Shown here: positions 1-8,045 of the stretch, one piece after another
How positions within the stretch are numbered: position 1 is the stretch's first letter
Layout: the number at the start of each line of letters is the position of its first letter
DNA from: an uncultured Paracoccaceae bacterium
Lineage (GTDB): Bacteria; Pseudomonadota; Alphaproteobacteria; Rhodobacterales; Rhodobacteraceae
DNA: 64,000 bases
NCBI GenBank assembly: GCA_947498415.1
Contig: CANMKB010000003.1
Coordinates: 434,001-498,000, forward strand
Reading direction: 5' to 3'
The notes under the pieces: generated by a model
Seen by the model: only the letters and a program-made list of their open reading frames with translations
Database searches by the model: none
What the model was told of the DNA's origin: nothing
Position numbers and translations under genes: made by a program

Positions 1-132
1 GCAGTGCTCCCAAGAGCTGCGCAGATCGCCATCTGGCACGCCTAGAAACTGGTAATCATCCGAACACAGCGCCGAAAACCAAGACACTTCTGCCGCCTGT
101 AGGTCAGGGGAGGTAATTGGCACAACGGTCAT
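1..132 (-). CDS. LLM-class flavin-dependent oxidoreductase, N-terminal fragment
   Basis: The reverse strand opens at an ATG at 130-132 and reads without a stop to the window edge, giving 44 residues. The segment holds a tryptophan-serine-phenylalanine step, then a tract reading LCSDDYQFLGVPDGDLRSSW. This resembles the start of luciferase-like monooxygenases (LLM class), which use reduced flavin supplied by a partner reductase. The gene lies back to back with the GntR regulator that starts at about 195, with only about 60 bases between them, so it may be that regulator's target. Substrate cannot be inferred. The family call rests on a short fragment and is moderate. Confidence 0.5.
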   Translation of the reverse strand, partial: MTVVPITSPDLQAAEVSWFSALCSDDYQFLGVPDGDLRSSWEHC

Positions 133-194
133 CTTAAATCCTTTGGCTTGCCTTCACTTGAGACTTAGTTAAACATCCGATCAAACATGCATCA

Positions 195-944
195 ATGGTG
201 TATCAATTTTTTCACCGGATGCGGAAAGGATGGATCAATTTGTCAAATCAAAAGCGCAGCGCATTGCCGGTTTATGTGCAAATTGCAGAGTTGATCATCC
301 GCGACATCAGTTCGGGGCGCTTGACCAATGGCGATCGCTTGCCGCCAGAACGGGACATGGCTGCGCAGTTTAACACCTCTGTCGGGACATTGCGCAAATC
401 GCTTTCAGAGCTCACAAACAAAGGGCTTTTGGAGCGTATTCAAGGCTCTGGCAATTACATTCGCACCGGCAATGTACGTGACTCTGTCTATGGCATGTTC
501 CGTCTGGAACTGCCCCAAGGGGGTGGTTTACCTCGGGCTGATATCCTGTCTGTTGAGACGGTGGATAAGCCTGCTGAATTGCCGAAATTTGGCTATGCCA
601 ATCGCGGGGCACGCATTCGTCGCCTGCGCTATTTGAATGATACAATCATCGCGGTCGAGGAAATCTGGCTCGACGAATCGGCGGGCCGGGTACGCCCCGA
701 GGCGCTGTCAGATTCGCTGTATCACTATTATCAAAAGCAGCTTGGCTTTTGGATCACCCGCGCGGAAGACCGTGTGAGCATCGGCGTTGTGCCCCAATGG
801 GCCCCCGAAAGCTTTACGAAACCTGCGGGCAGCACTGTTGGATATGTGGAACGTTTGAGTTGGGCCGATCAAGAGGCCCCAATTGAATTTTCCCAAACCT
901 GGTTTGACACGGATCAGGCGCTGTATGTGCAGCGTCTGAAATAA
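195..944 (+). CDS. GntR/HutC-family transcriptional regulator (UTRA)
   Basis: A 249-residue protein with a winged helix-turn-helix at about residues 25-90 (PVYVQIAELI, then RLPPERDMAAQF, then LLERIQGSGNYI), followed by a UTRA-type effector-binding domain to the end. This is the HutC branch of GntR regulators, cytoplasmic repressors that usually bind a sugar or amino-acid-like ligand. The ATG at 195 has no clear ribosome site. A TTG at 240 follows GGAAAGGA with good spacing and would remove 15 unusual residues, so the true start may be 240. It is 11 bases upstream of a Gfo/Idh/MocA dehydrogenase and divergent from a flavin oxidoreductase, which suggests local control of a sugar or polyol pathway. 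Effector unknown. Confidence 0.85.
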   Translation: MVYQFFHRMRKGWINLSNQKRSALPVYVQIAELIIRDISSGRLTNGDRLPPERDMAAQFNTSVGTLRKSLSELTNKGLLERIQGSGNYIRTGNVRDSVYGMFRLELPQGGGLPRADILSVETVDKPAELPKFGYANRGARIRRLRYLNDTIIAVEEIWLDESAGRVRPEALSDSLYHYYQKQLGFWITRAEDRVSIGVVPQWAPESFTKPAGSTVGYVERLSWADQEAPIEFSQTWFDTDQALYVQRLK

Positions 945-955
945 GGGAGCTATCT

Positions 956-2050
956 ATGACCCGTGACATCAGATACGGCATCATCGGCTGCGGCATGATG
1001 GGCCAAGAACACATGCGCAATATCGCCCTGTTGGACGGTGCGCATGTGGGCGCAATCTTTGAGCCAGACGCCGCGATGGCGGCCGAGGCGCAAAAGATCG
1101 ACCCAAACGCGGTGCTGTGCGCCACTCTGGAAGACTTGCTGGGTCGGGATGATCTGGATTGCTTATTGGTGGTCAGCCCAAATCACATGCATGTGCCTCT
1201 GCTCGAGGTGATTGCGGCGCGTAACCCATTGCCTTTGTTGATGGAAAAGCCGCTGTTCACCAATCCGGCTGATGAGGCCAAGCTGATGGCCTTCAAAGAA
1301 AGCTATCCGGCCCCGATTTGGGTTGCGATGGAATACCGCTATATGCCGCCCATTCAGACATTTGTGGACGAAGTGCAAAAAGCAACCGGTGGCGTGAAAA
1401 TGCTAACCATCCGCGAACACCGTTTTCCGTTTTTGGAAAAGGTCGGCAACTGGAACCGGTTTAACGAAAATTCAGGTGGCACATTGGTCGAGAAATGCTG
1501 CCATTTCTTTGATCTGATGCGGTTGATCATCGGGGCAGACCCGGTGCGTATCATGGCCAGCGCGGGCCAAGAGGTGAACCATCTTGAGGAAACGTACGAC
1601 GGCAAAGCCTCTGATATCTGGGACACGGCCTATGTGATCGTTGATTTTGCAAACGGCGCACGTGGGATGTTGGAACTGTCGATGTACGCCGAAGGCAGCC
1701 GTTTTCAGGAAGAAATCAGCGCTGTTGGCCCTGAAGGTAAGATCGAGGCGCTGGTGCCGGGGCCGGGGCGGTTTTGGCCAGAGCATCTGGGCGCACCACC
1801 TGTGTCTCAGGTGATTGTCAGCCCACGTAGCCCGAAAGGGCCAAAGATGATCGAGATCCCTGTGGATCCCACCATTTTGGATGCAGGTGATCACAATGGA
1901 TCGACCTTTTATCAGCACCAGAAATTCCTAGAAGTCGTGCGCGGCGCTGGGGAGGTGGAAGTGTCTTTGATGGATGGTTTCAAAGCTGTGAAGATAGGAA
2001 TGCTTGCACAGGATTCCGCCCGCGATGGGGCTGCGAAAACTTTTGGCTGA
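956..2050 (+). CDS. Gfo/Idh/MocA-family oxidoreductase
   Basis: A 364-residue NAD(P)-dependent dehydrogenase. The N-terminal Rossmann fold is visible as GIIGCGMMG at residues 8-16 and the family EKP motif as MEKPLF at 96-101. The C-terminal half carries a GGTLVEKCCHFFDL segment that matches the conserved substrate-site region with its histidine. Members oxidise or reduce sugars, inositols and related compounds in the cytoplasm; the exact substrate is not readable here. It follows the GntR gene by 11 bases and is probably co-transcribed, ending at a strong terminator at about 2073. Length is normal for the family. Confidence 0.88.
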   Translation: MTRDIRYGIIGCGMMGQEHMRNIALLDGAHVGAIFEPDAAMAAEAQKIDPNAVLCATLEDLLGRDDLDCLLVVSPNHMHVPLLEVIAARNPLPLLMEKPLFTNPADEAKLMAFKESYPAPIWVAMEYRYMPPIQTFVDEVQKATGGVKMLTIREHRFPFLEKVGNWNRFNENSGGTLVEKCCHFFDLMRLIIGADPVRIMASAGQEVNHLEETYDGKASDIWDTAYVIVDFANGARGMLELSMYAEGSRFQEEISAVGPEGKIEALVPGPGRFWPEHLGAPPVSQVIVSPRSPKGPKMIEIPVDPTILDAGDHNGSTFYQHQKFLEVVRGAGEVEVSLMDGFKAVKIGMLAQDSARDGAAKTFG

Positions 2051-2072
2051 TATGATCGAAATTTAGATGAAG

Positions 2073-2109
2073 AAGCGCGGGCAATAGATTGTCCGCGCTT
2101 TGTTTTTTT
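2073..2109 (+). terminator. Rho-independent terminator after the Gfo/Idh gene
   Basis: A near-perfect inverted repeat begins AAGCGCGGGC and closes with GTCCGCGCTT around a very short loop, followed by TGTTTTTTT. It lies 23 bases after the oxidoreductase stop. Its T-run touches the stop of the convergent MFS gene, so it mainly serves the plus strand. Confidence 0.9.
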
Positions 2110-3331
2110 ACGCTTTGTGTGCCAGCTCATCCGTTGGCCTAAGCACCAGCCAAATGAGCGCTCCACCGGCCAGCACGAGGAATGGACCCATTGCGAGGTT
2201 CACGGCGGTCCAACCCGCAACGGCATCCCCGCCTGAACAGTTCATCAATCCACCGGATGCCAGCGACGCAAACGTCACGCCGCCAAAGACGATCAGATCG
2301 TTCAGCCCCTGCATCCGCCCGCGTTCCTGTGGGGTATGTGCCTCGGTCAACATGGCGGTTGCGCCAATAAAGCCAAAGTTCCAACCCAGCCCAAGCAAGA
2401 TCAGCGCAATAAAGAAGTTCTCAAGTGCGACGCCTTGTAGGGCCACAGCACCTGCGGCGCCAAGGATCAGCAAGCCAGCGGCCACGATCTTTTCAACGCC
2501 AAACTTTGCGATCAAATGTCCGGTAAAGAATGACGGCGCAAACATCGCCAACACATGCGCGGTGACCACATCCGCAGCATTGTTTTGCTCAAAGCCACAG
2601 CCCACAACCGCCAGCGGGGTGGATGTCATCATAAGGTTCATCAAAGCATACGACACCGTTGCGCAGATCACGGCCACTGCGATGCGCGGAGTTGTGATCA
2701 ACTCCCAGCGGGTTCTGCCCTGTGGGGCATCCGCGGCTGGGGCTTCGGGTGTTGGGACTTTTAGGAATAAAAACAACACCATACCTACAAGGTTCACACC
2801 GATCACAGCCGCATAAGTGCCCATGAATGGCACGACAAACGCATCAGAGGTCAGCTTAACCAGTTGCGGCCCAATGACAGCTGCGGCCAACCCGCCGGCC
2901 ATAACATAGGAAATCGCTTTGGGCCGAAACGCCTCAGATGCGGTATCTGCCGCGGCAAAACGATAAAACCCATGGGCGCTCATGTAGACACCGGTTAACA
3001 GGCTGCCAAACAGGAAGATCGCAAAGCTGCCAGTATAAAGACCCCAAGCCCCAACAATCCCGCCCAGTACGCCACAGGTGGCCCCAAGCATAAAGCCCGT
3101 GCGACGACCGTGTTTCTGCATGATCGAAGACATAGGGGTGGCCGAAAACATCGAGCCCAATACGATCAACGAAATCGGGAGAGTGGCAAAGCAGGCGTTT
3201 GGCGCCAATGATTGCCCGGCCAAGCCTCCGATGGTGAAAATCATCGGCATTTGCGCCCCAATAATGGCTTGCGCAATCACAAGAATAAAAACGGTGCGCT
3301 TGGCACCTGAGTCATCAATAATTTGGGTCAT
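2108..3331 (-). CDS. Major facilitator superfamily transporter
   Basis: Taking the ATG at 3329-3331 (MTQIIDDSGAKRTVF) gives 407 residues with about twelve hydrophobic segments, consistent with an inner-membrane secondary transporter of the MFS. The loop after the second helix reads MQKHGRRTGFMLG, which fits the conserved basic MFS loop between helices 2 and 3. A longer reading frame reaches upstream but would run into the region of the divergent glycosylase gene and adds a non-membrane tail, so the shorter start is preferred. Substrate is not inferable; similar proteins in this group are annotated only as MFS. The divergent gap to the glycosylase is about 130 bases. Confidence 0.85.
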   Translation of the reverse strand: MTQIIDDSGAKRTVFILVIAQAIIGAQMPMIFTIGGLAGQSLAPNACFATLPISLIVLGSMFSATPMSSIMQKHGRRTGFMLGATCGVLGGIVGAWGLYTGSFAIFLFGSLLTGVYMSAHGFYRFAAADTASEAFRPKAISYVMAGGLAAAVIGPQLVKLTSDAFVVPFMGTYAAVIGVNLVGMVLFLFLKVPTPEAPAADAPQGRTRWELITTPRIAVAVICATVSYALMNLMMTSTPLAVVGCGFEQNNAADVVTAHVLAMFAPSFFTGHLIAKFGVEKIVAAGLLILGAAGAVALQGVALENFFIALILLGLGWNFGFIGATAMLTEAHTPQERGRMQGLNDLIVFGGVTFASLASGGLMNCSGGDAVAGWTAVNLAMGPFLVLAGGALIWLVLRPTDELAHKA

Positions 3332-3464
3332 GGGCAAATGGCTAGACTTCTGTTGCCGGAAAGAAAAGAATAAAATTGTACCAATTGGTTCACTTTTGCG
3401 CATGATCCGGGTTTGACAGATGCACAGGCTTGGGCACAGGTCATCTGAAAACAACGAGGGTGCT

Positions 3465-4094
3465 ATGGTTGGGCGGATTATCAAGACTTTAGATTGCGTC
3501 GGCGAAGGCGCAGATTGGTTGGCCGCGCACGATGAGCGCTTTGCGACAGCGCTTGCGCAAACCGGCCCATTGCCGCTGCGTCGAAAAAAAGACGGCTTTG
3601 AACCGCTTTTGAGTGCGATTGTCAGTCAGCAGGTCAGCGTGGCTTCTGCCAATGCGATTTGGAAGCGGATGCGTGACGCCAAATTGACCGGTCCGCGCAA
3701 AATCATGCGGGCCACAGATGACGACCTCCGGGCGGTCGGGCTCAGCCGCCAAAAGGTGAAATACGCCCGTGCCTTGGCCGAAGCACGTATTGATTTCAGG
3801 GTGTTACGAGAACTACCAAACCCTGAGGTCATCAAGGTTTTGACAAAGGTCAACGGCATTGGCGTCTGGACTGCTGAGATCTATGCCATGTTCAGTCTCG
3901 GCCGCGCGGATGTCTTTGCATCGGGCGATTTGGCCCTACAAGAGGCCGCCCGGGTGCTGTTTGATCTTGATAAACGCCCCACGCAAAAGGAACTACGGCA
4001 CATGGCCGAGGCCTGGAGCCCGTGGAGATCAGTTGCAGCGCGGCTTTTGTGGGCCTACTACCATGTGGCAAAGGACAGGGAAGGCATCAGATGA
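3465..4094 (+). CDS. DNA-3-methyladenine glycosylase II family (AlkA-like, HhH-GPD)
   Basis: A 209-residue base-excision repair glycosylase that would remove alkylated purines from DNA. The helix-hairpin-helix is visible as KVNGIGVWTAEIY at about residues 128-140, followed by the GPD-type catalytic aspartate in FASGDLALQE (Asp155). ATG 3465 is chosen because GAGGG lies just upstream; a longer frame from 3420 adds an unlikely 15 residues. It lacks the extra N-terminal domain of E. coli AlkA, as is common in the shorter bacterial forms. The stop overlaps the start of the esterase gene by four bases (ATGA), so the two are translationally coupled. Confidence 0.9.
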   Translation: MVGRIIKTLDCVGEGADWLAAHDERFATALAQTGPLPLRRKKDGFEPLLSAIVSQQVSVASANAIWKRMRDAKLTGPRKIMRATDDDLRAVGLSRQKVKYARALAEARIDFRVLRELPNPEVIKVLTKVNGIGVWTAEIYAMFSLGRADVFASGDLALQEAARVLFDLDKRPTQKELRHMAEAWSPWRSVAARLLWAYYHVAKDREGIR

Positions 4095-4756
4095 CTCGGG
4101 TACTAAACGCACTGCGCAAAGAGCCACTTTCAGGCGAAACACGATCTGTTGTCGTGTTTCTGCACGGCTATGGGGCCAATGGTCAGGATTTGATCGGCTT
4201 GGCGGATCCATTGGCAGAGCATTTGCCAGATACATTGTTTCTGGCTCCAGATGCGCCGGAATCCATTCCGGGAATGCCAAGCGGTTTGCAATGGTTCCCC
4301 ATTCCTTGGATTGACGGCAGCTCTGAAGAAGAAAGTGAACGGGGCATGGCCGCCGCGGTAGAAGATCTGAACGCATTTCTGGATGCCGTGATGGTCGACG
4401 AAGACGTTTTGCCAGAGCAGGTGGTGCTGTTTGGCTTTTCACAAGGCACCATGATGAGCCTGCATGTGGCGCCGCGCCGTGAAGACCCGGTGGCTGGTGT
4501 TGTCGCATTTTCTGGCCGTTTGCTGCAGCCAGAGCTGTTGGCAGACGAGACCGTCAGCCGACCTGCGATATTGTTGGTGCATGGGGATCAAGACGATGTT
4601 GTGCCTCCACAATCCTTGCCACAGGCCGCCGAAGCACTGCAAGGGGCCGGGTTTAAAGATGTATATGCCCATATTATGAAGGGCACAGCCCACGGTATCG
4701 CACAGGACGGTCTAAGTGTTGCGCTGGCCTTTATGCGGGATAAATTGGGCCTGTAA
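4091..4756 (+). CDS. Alpha/beta-hydrolase, phospholipase/carboxylesterase family
   Basis: A 221-residue cytoplasmic serine esterase of the carboxylesterase/acyl-protein thioesterase type. The nucleophile elbow is GFSQG (Ser117), the acid lies in HGDQDDVVP (about Asp168) and the histidine in GTAHGI (His201). The oxyanion region is FLHGYGANG near residue 24. Start 4091 is set by the ATGA overlap with the glycosylase gene; a longer frame in the same register begins inside that gene and is not needed. Probable substrates are short-chain esters or lysophospholipids, by family only. A hairpin terminator follows at 4786. Confidence 0.88.
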   Translation: MTRVLNALRKEPLSGETRSVVVFLHGYGANGQDLIGLADPLAEHLPDTLFLAPDAPESIPGMPSGLQWFPIPWIDGSSEEESERGMAAAVEDLNAFLDAVMVDEDVLPEQVVLFGFSQGTMMSLHVAPRREDPVAGVVAFSGRLLQPELLADETVSRPAILLVHGDQDDVVPPQSLPQAAEALQGAGFKDVYAHIMKGTAHGIAQDGLSVALAFMRDKLGL

Positions 4757-4785
4757 GGCTTCAATATCTAAATTTGTATCTTTCG

Positions 4786-4819
4786 ATCGGGTCGCAGTTC
4801 TTGCGGCCCGATTTTCCTT
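4786..4819 (+). terminator. Rho-independent terminator after the glycosylase-esterase operon
   Basis: An 11-base-pair stem (ATCGGGTCGCA pairing with TGCGGCCCGAT, loop GTTCT) is followed by TTTTCCTTTT. It sits 30 bases after the esterase stop. Confidence 0.88.
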
Positions 4820-4881
4820 TTGATATTCTACCTCTAGCAGAACGCCGGGTTCACGGCGCTGTTTACCCGAGAGTATAAGGA

Positions 4882-5130
4882 ATGAACTACCTGAAGTTCG
4901 CTGTTTTTGAGCAGCAGCTTAAGTGGCTTGCGTTGGTATTAGGCCTCGCGAGCACTGTTTCGATTGTGCAAGGTTGGCAATTGGCTGCAATGCTTTTCAG
5001 TCTGCCGTTCTGTCTCATCTGGATATTCTGCGCATGGCTGCGCACAGAGCCACAGCTTAAATACATTAACGTGATTTTTGCAGTGCTCTACGTATACGGG
5101 ATTGCGCGGTATTTCATTGTTTCGGCCTAA
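4882..5130 (+). CDS. Small integral membrane protein of unknown function
   Basis: An 82-residue protein beginning MNYLKFAVFEQQLKWLALV. Three hydrophobic stretches at about residues 14-30, 33-52 and 60-78 suggest three membrane helices with short loops. The start has GAGAGTATAAGG close upstream, a usable ribosome site. It stands alone between a terminator and the HNH gene. Small three-helix proteins like this occur in the Roseobacter group without known role; I do not recognise a characterised family. Coding potential is supported by the clean start, membrane pattern and good gap position. Confidence 0.7.
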   Translation: MNYLKFAVFEQQLKWLALVLGLASTVSIVQGWQLAAMLFSLPFCLIWIFCAWLRTEPQLKYINVIFAVLYVYGIARYFIVSA

Positions 5131-5255
5131 CGAAACTTTCGCCCAGATTTTCGGCCTGTCACGCTCTCGTTACGGAATCGGCGTAGCCAATCTTTAGCGA
5201 CATAGATCGTGGGGGTTGCCAAGGCGTTGCCGCGATATATAGTAGAGTTAGAGCT

Positions 5256-5273
5256 GGGCGGGACGTCCCGCCC
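5256..5273. repeat. Perfect 18-base palindrome upstream of the HNH gene
   Basis: The sequence GGGCGGGACGTCCCGCCC is its own reverse complement. It lies 43 bases before the HNH start codon and has no T-run, so it is unlikely to be a terminator. It could be an operator or a recognition site. Confidence 0.6.
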
Positions 5274-5316
5274 GAATGCTGAAAAATCAGGCAGTTGGGC
5301 GGAGGATGAGTCCCCG

Positions 5317-5901
5317 ATGGATGGCGATTTTAGGACAGAGTTTGTACATCAACCCGGAGGTTTGAAACAACATCCGGCATTGGTTTTGAACGCTGATTAT
5401 AGGCCGCTTTCTTACTACCCCTTATCCCTTTGGCCATGGCAAGACGCGGTAAAGGCGGTCTACATGGACAGGGTCGATATTGTGGCCGAGTATGACCAGA
5501 TTGTGCGCAGCCCAAGTACAGAGATACGGATACCCTCTGTTGTTGTTCTCAGAGATTACGTAAAACCAGTAAAGCGCGTGGCCTTCACGCGCTTTAATCT
5601 TTTTTTACGGGATGAATTCTGCTGTCAGTACTGTGGATCACGCGGAGATCTCACCTTTGATCACGTGATACCCAGGGCGGCAGGGGGCGTAACCAGTTGG
5701 GAAAACGTTGTAGCGGCCTGTAGCCCCTGTAACCTGAAAAAGGGCTCTAAAAGCCTGCGTCAGGCCAATATGCACCTGCGCAAACCCCCACGCCAACCCA
5801 GCGCTGACCTGCTGCGCAACACAGGTCGCAAATTCCCGCCAAACCACCTGCATGAAAGCTGGATGGATTTCCTTTACTGGGATGCAGAGCTGGAGGCGTA
5901 G
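5317..5901 (+). CDS. HNH endonuclease
   Basis: A 194-residue protein with a central HNH nuclease fold. Zinc ligands are the pairs Cys103/Cys106 (CQYCG) and Cys135/Cys138 (CSPCN). The catalytic Asp115-His116 lies in LTFDHVIPR, followed by an asparagine in WENVVAAC. The N-terminal half (HPALVLNADYRPLSYYPLSL) is the conserved leader of the bacterial HNH family found as a single-copy chromosomal gene in many bacteria. ATG 5317 is preferred because GGAGGATGAG lies ten bases upstream; an upstream GTG frame adds 36 poor residues. No restriction or phage genes lie nearby. Biological role is unknown. Confidence 0.88.
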   Translation: MDGDFRTEFVHQPGGLKQHPALVLNADYRPLSYYPLSLWPWQDAVKAVYMDRVDIVAEYDQIVRSPSTEIRIPSVVVLRDYVKPVKRVAFTRFNLFLRDEFCCQYCGSRGDLTFDHVIPRAAGGVTSWENVVAACSPCNLKKGSKSLRQANMHLRKPPRQPSADLLRNTGRKFPPNHLHESWMDFLYWDAELEA

Positions 5902-6034
5902 TGGGTAATGTACTGAATGGCTGCAAAGCGGACGAAGCTGCCGTTCGCGGTCTCTGTACCATTGTCTGCTTTGCGATAAGTGCGATGTGGGCAGCGACCG
6001 GGGAGAAGGACCGATCATGCCTTATGTCACGGCC

Positions 6035-6931
6035 CTATTTTTGAGATCGAGAAGAACTAGGGTGTCGGCGGATCAGGATGAGCGCAACGCCTGCCCCAAT
6101 CACCAATGCGATAATCAGTTCCCTTGGCCGCAATGGCTCACCGAGAAAGACTGTCCCGAGCACAAGCGTCACAAGCGGGATCAAAGCGGGCAAGGTTGAA
6201 CCTATCAGCGCACCCAACAATTCCGTCGAGCGATTGAACGCATACACCGCTAAAACACTGACCAAGACACCTTGAAATCCTGCCTGCAGTAGAATGTCTG
6301 GCAAAGGGGCGTGAAGAATTCGCTTTGGAAGCGCAAATACATAGATAGGCAAATAAGCCAGCGCTGATCCTACGGCAACAAGGGCAGTGGCATGAAGCGC
6401 CGCAATCTCTGATTTTCGGATGATTACAGTGTAGGTGGCCCACATCATGCCAGTCACTGCAAGGATGAGATGACCAATTGTGAAACCGGTAGACGCCCAT
6501 GCAACCTGTCCAAATACCCCCAAAACGATCAGTGCGATCCCGGCGATGCGTGAGACGTTTGCTTGATCTTTGAACAGCGCGATGCCGAATAACACCACGC
6601 TCACGGCCATGATGCCAGGGTTCAACGCCCCCGCAGCGGAGGCTGAGGCTGTCTTGAGCGCCTGTGAGATCAAAGCAATGTAAGGCGCGCCGAAACATGC
6701 GATCAACGAGACGAGCGCGACGACGCCGAGGCCAACTGAGGCGACACCTCGTTTGACGATTACAGGTGCCAACAATGCCCCGGCTGTCCCAAACCTAATG
6801 GCGGTCAAATCATAGGCATTCAGATTGGTCGTGACCCCAAGTCTGAGAAGGACAAGTGATCCAGACCAAATCAAAACGGAAAAAGCCGCCCAAAACGCAC
6901 CCAAAGCCAAATGTTTATGAGATTGAATCAT
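6035..6931 (-). CDS. DMT-superfamily transporter, EamA domains
   Basis: A 298-residue inner-membrane protein with about ten hydrophobic helices arranged as two EamA repeats (first half to about residue 145, second from about 150 to 290). The start MIQSHKHLALG at 6931 is preceded by AGGAGGCGAGC, an excellent ribosome site. The tail IRRHPSSSRSQK is positively charged, as expected for a cytoplasmic end. EamA proteins export or exchange amino acids and other metabolites; the substrate is not visible. It is divergent, with a 69-base gap, from a LysR regulator that probably controls it. Confidence 0.88.
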   Translation of the reverse strand: MIQSHKHLALGAFWAAFSVLIWSGSLVLLRLGVTTNLNAYDLTAIRFGTAGALLAPVIVKRGVASVGLGVVALVSLIACFGAPYIALISQALKTASASAAGALNPGIMAVSVVLFGIALFKDQANVSRIAGIALIVLGVFGQVAWASTGFTIGHLILAVTGMMWATYTVIIRKSEIAALHATALVAVGSALAYLPIYVFALPKRILHAPLPDILLQAGFQGVLVSVLAVYAFNRSTELLGALIGSTLPALIPLVTLVLGTVFLGEPLRPRELIIALVIGAGVALILIRRHPSSSRSQK

Positions 6932-7000
6932 GCTCGCCTCCTGCTCGGATGGCAGCATAGGCTTTGACCAAGGTTTACAAAAACGATACTAACTAATTCA

Positions 7001-7882
7001 ATGGATCAGAAAACATCAACGTTTAATCCGAACATTTCTGGCCCCCAGAACAGTCGGACCTTCAATCTTGAGGCGGTCCGCAGCTTCGTAGCAATTTGTG
7101 AAACGGGAACCTTTAGACGCGCAGCGGCGCGTGTGAACTTATCACCGTCCGCCGTGAGCCTGCACATCGCCAAGCTCGAAGACCAAATTGGTGCGCGGTT
7201 GATGACCCGTGATGCACGTCACATAGCCCTGACCCAACAAGGTGAGGTCATGCTGCGATATTCGCGGCAGCTTCTGGGGACAAATGCAGAGGCTATGGCC
7301 TTTTTCCATGGCTCACCCTTGACCGGCCACCTCCGGCTGGTGGCTCCTCATGATCTAGGCACCTCATTGGTTCCCGATCTTCTTTGCAAACTAGCAGCGA
7401 CCCATCCAGGAATTGTCGTGGATGTGCGTTTGGACACCAGCGAAGCGGTATTGCGTGCCTTTACAGACGGGCAGGCGAACATTGCATTTTTCAACGACAT
7501 CAAAGAACCTGGGGTGGAGGCTCAAGAGCTCAAATCAGAGCCGCTGGCCTGGCTTATGCGGGAAGGTGGCCGTGCGATTGAACGCAAACCTCTCCCATTA
7601 GCTATCGCTGAAATCAGATGCGCCTGGCGCGACGCTGCCCTGCAAGCCCTTGATAGTGCCAGTACTCGCTACAGGATCGCCTATTCCAGCGACACATCGG
7701 CAGGGCAGATAGCGGCCTTACGCGCTGATCTTGCTATAGCAGTTTTGCCGGCATCTCTTGCTCGGAACGGTTTGGTTCAAGCGCCCGAAGAATACGACCT
7801 ACCCAAGCTTCCTACAACTAAGGTTCTTATGGCTCACGACGGAAGCGAGCTAGTCAAGGTGCTGGCGTCAAAGGCCACTTAG
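7001..7882 (+). CDS. LysR-family transcriptional regulator
   Basis: A 293-residue regulator. The helix-turn-helix is at about residues 23-80 (LEAVRSFVAICETGTFRRAA, then NLSPSAVSLHIAKLEDQIGA), followed by a linker and the two-lobed effector domain. It has about 20 residues ahead of the usual start of the domain, so an internal start is possible, but the ATG at 7001 is the first in frame. Its divergence from the EamA exporter suggests it senses the exported compound. LysR regulators act as cytoplasmic tetramers. Confidence 0.87.
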   Translation: MDQKTSTFNPNISGPQNSRTFNLEAVRSFVAICETGTFRRAAARVNLSPSAVSLHIAKLEDQIGARLMTRDARHIALTQQGEVMLRYSRQLLGTNAEAMAFFHGSPLTGHLRLVAPHDLGTSLVPDLLCKLAATHPGIVVDVRLDTSEAVLRAFTDGQANIAFFNDIKEPGVEAQELKSEPLAWLMREGGRAIERKPLPLAIAEIRCAWRDAALQALDSASTRYRIAYSSDTSAGQIAALRADLAIAVLPASLARNGLVQAPEEYDLPKLPTTKVLMAHDGSELVKVLASKAT

Positions 7883-8011
7883 TTAGCGTCTGTCATATCC
7901 AACAGAGTTTCTTATCGCATGAAATGCGATTAGCTGTCGTTCGTCCTAAATGCAGCATCGGTCACAGTGGGCTCAGACCGGTCATTCGCTGCACCGACAA
8001 TTCAATCGCCC

Positions 8012-8042
8012 TAAAACGAAAAGGGCCCCAATAGGGGCCCCA
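8012..8042 (-). terminator. Terminator of the arginase-ornithine cyclodeaminase operon
   Basis: On the minus strand GGGGCCC, a four-base loop and GGGCCC form a strong stem followed by TTTTCGTTTT. It lies directly after the ornithine cyclodeaminase stop at 8046. Confidence 0.88.
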
Positions 8043-8045
8043 GCT

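Noticed and set aside
2100..2816. 238-codon frame antisense to the MFS gene
   Set aside because: Codon shadow of a transmembrane protein; it starts inside the terminator and has no plausible fold.
5317..5901. HNH gene as part of a restriction or defence island
   Set aside because: Neighbours are ordinary metabolic and transport genes, and this HNH type is a common single chromosomal gene.
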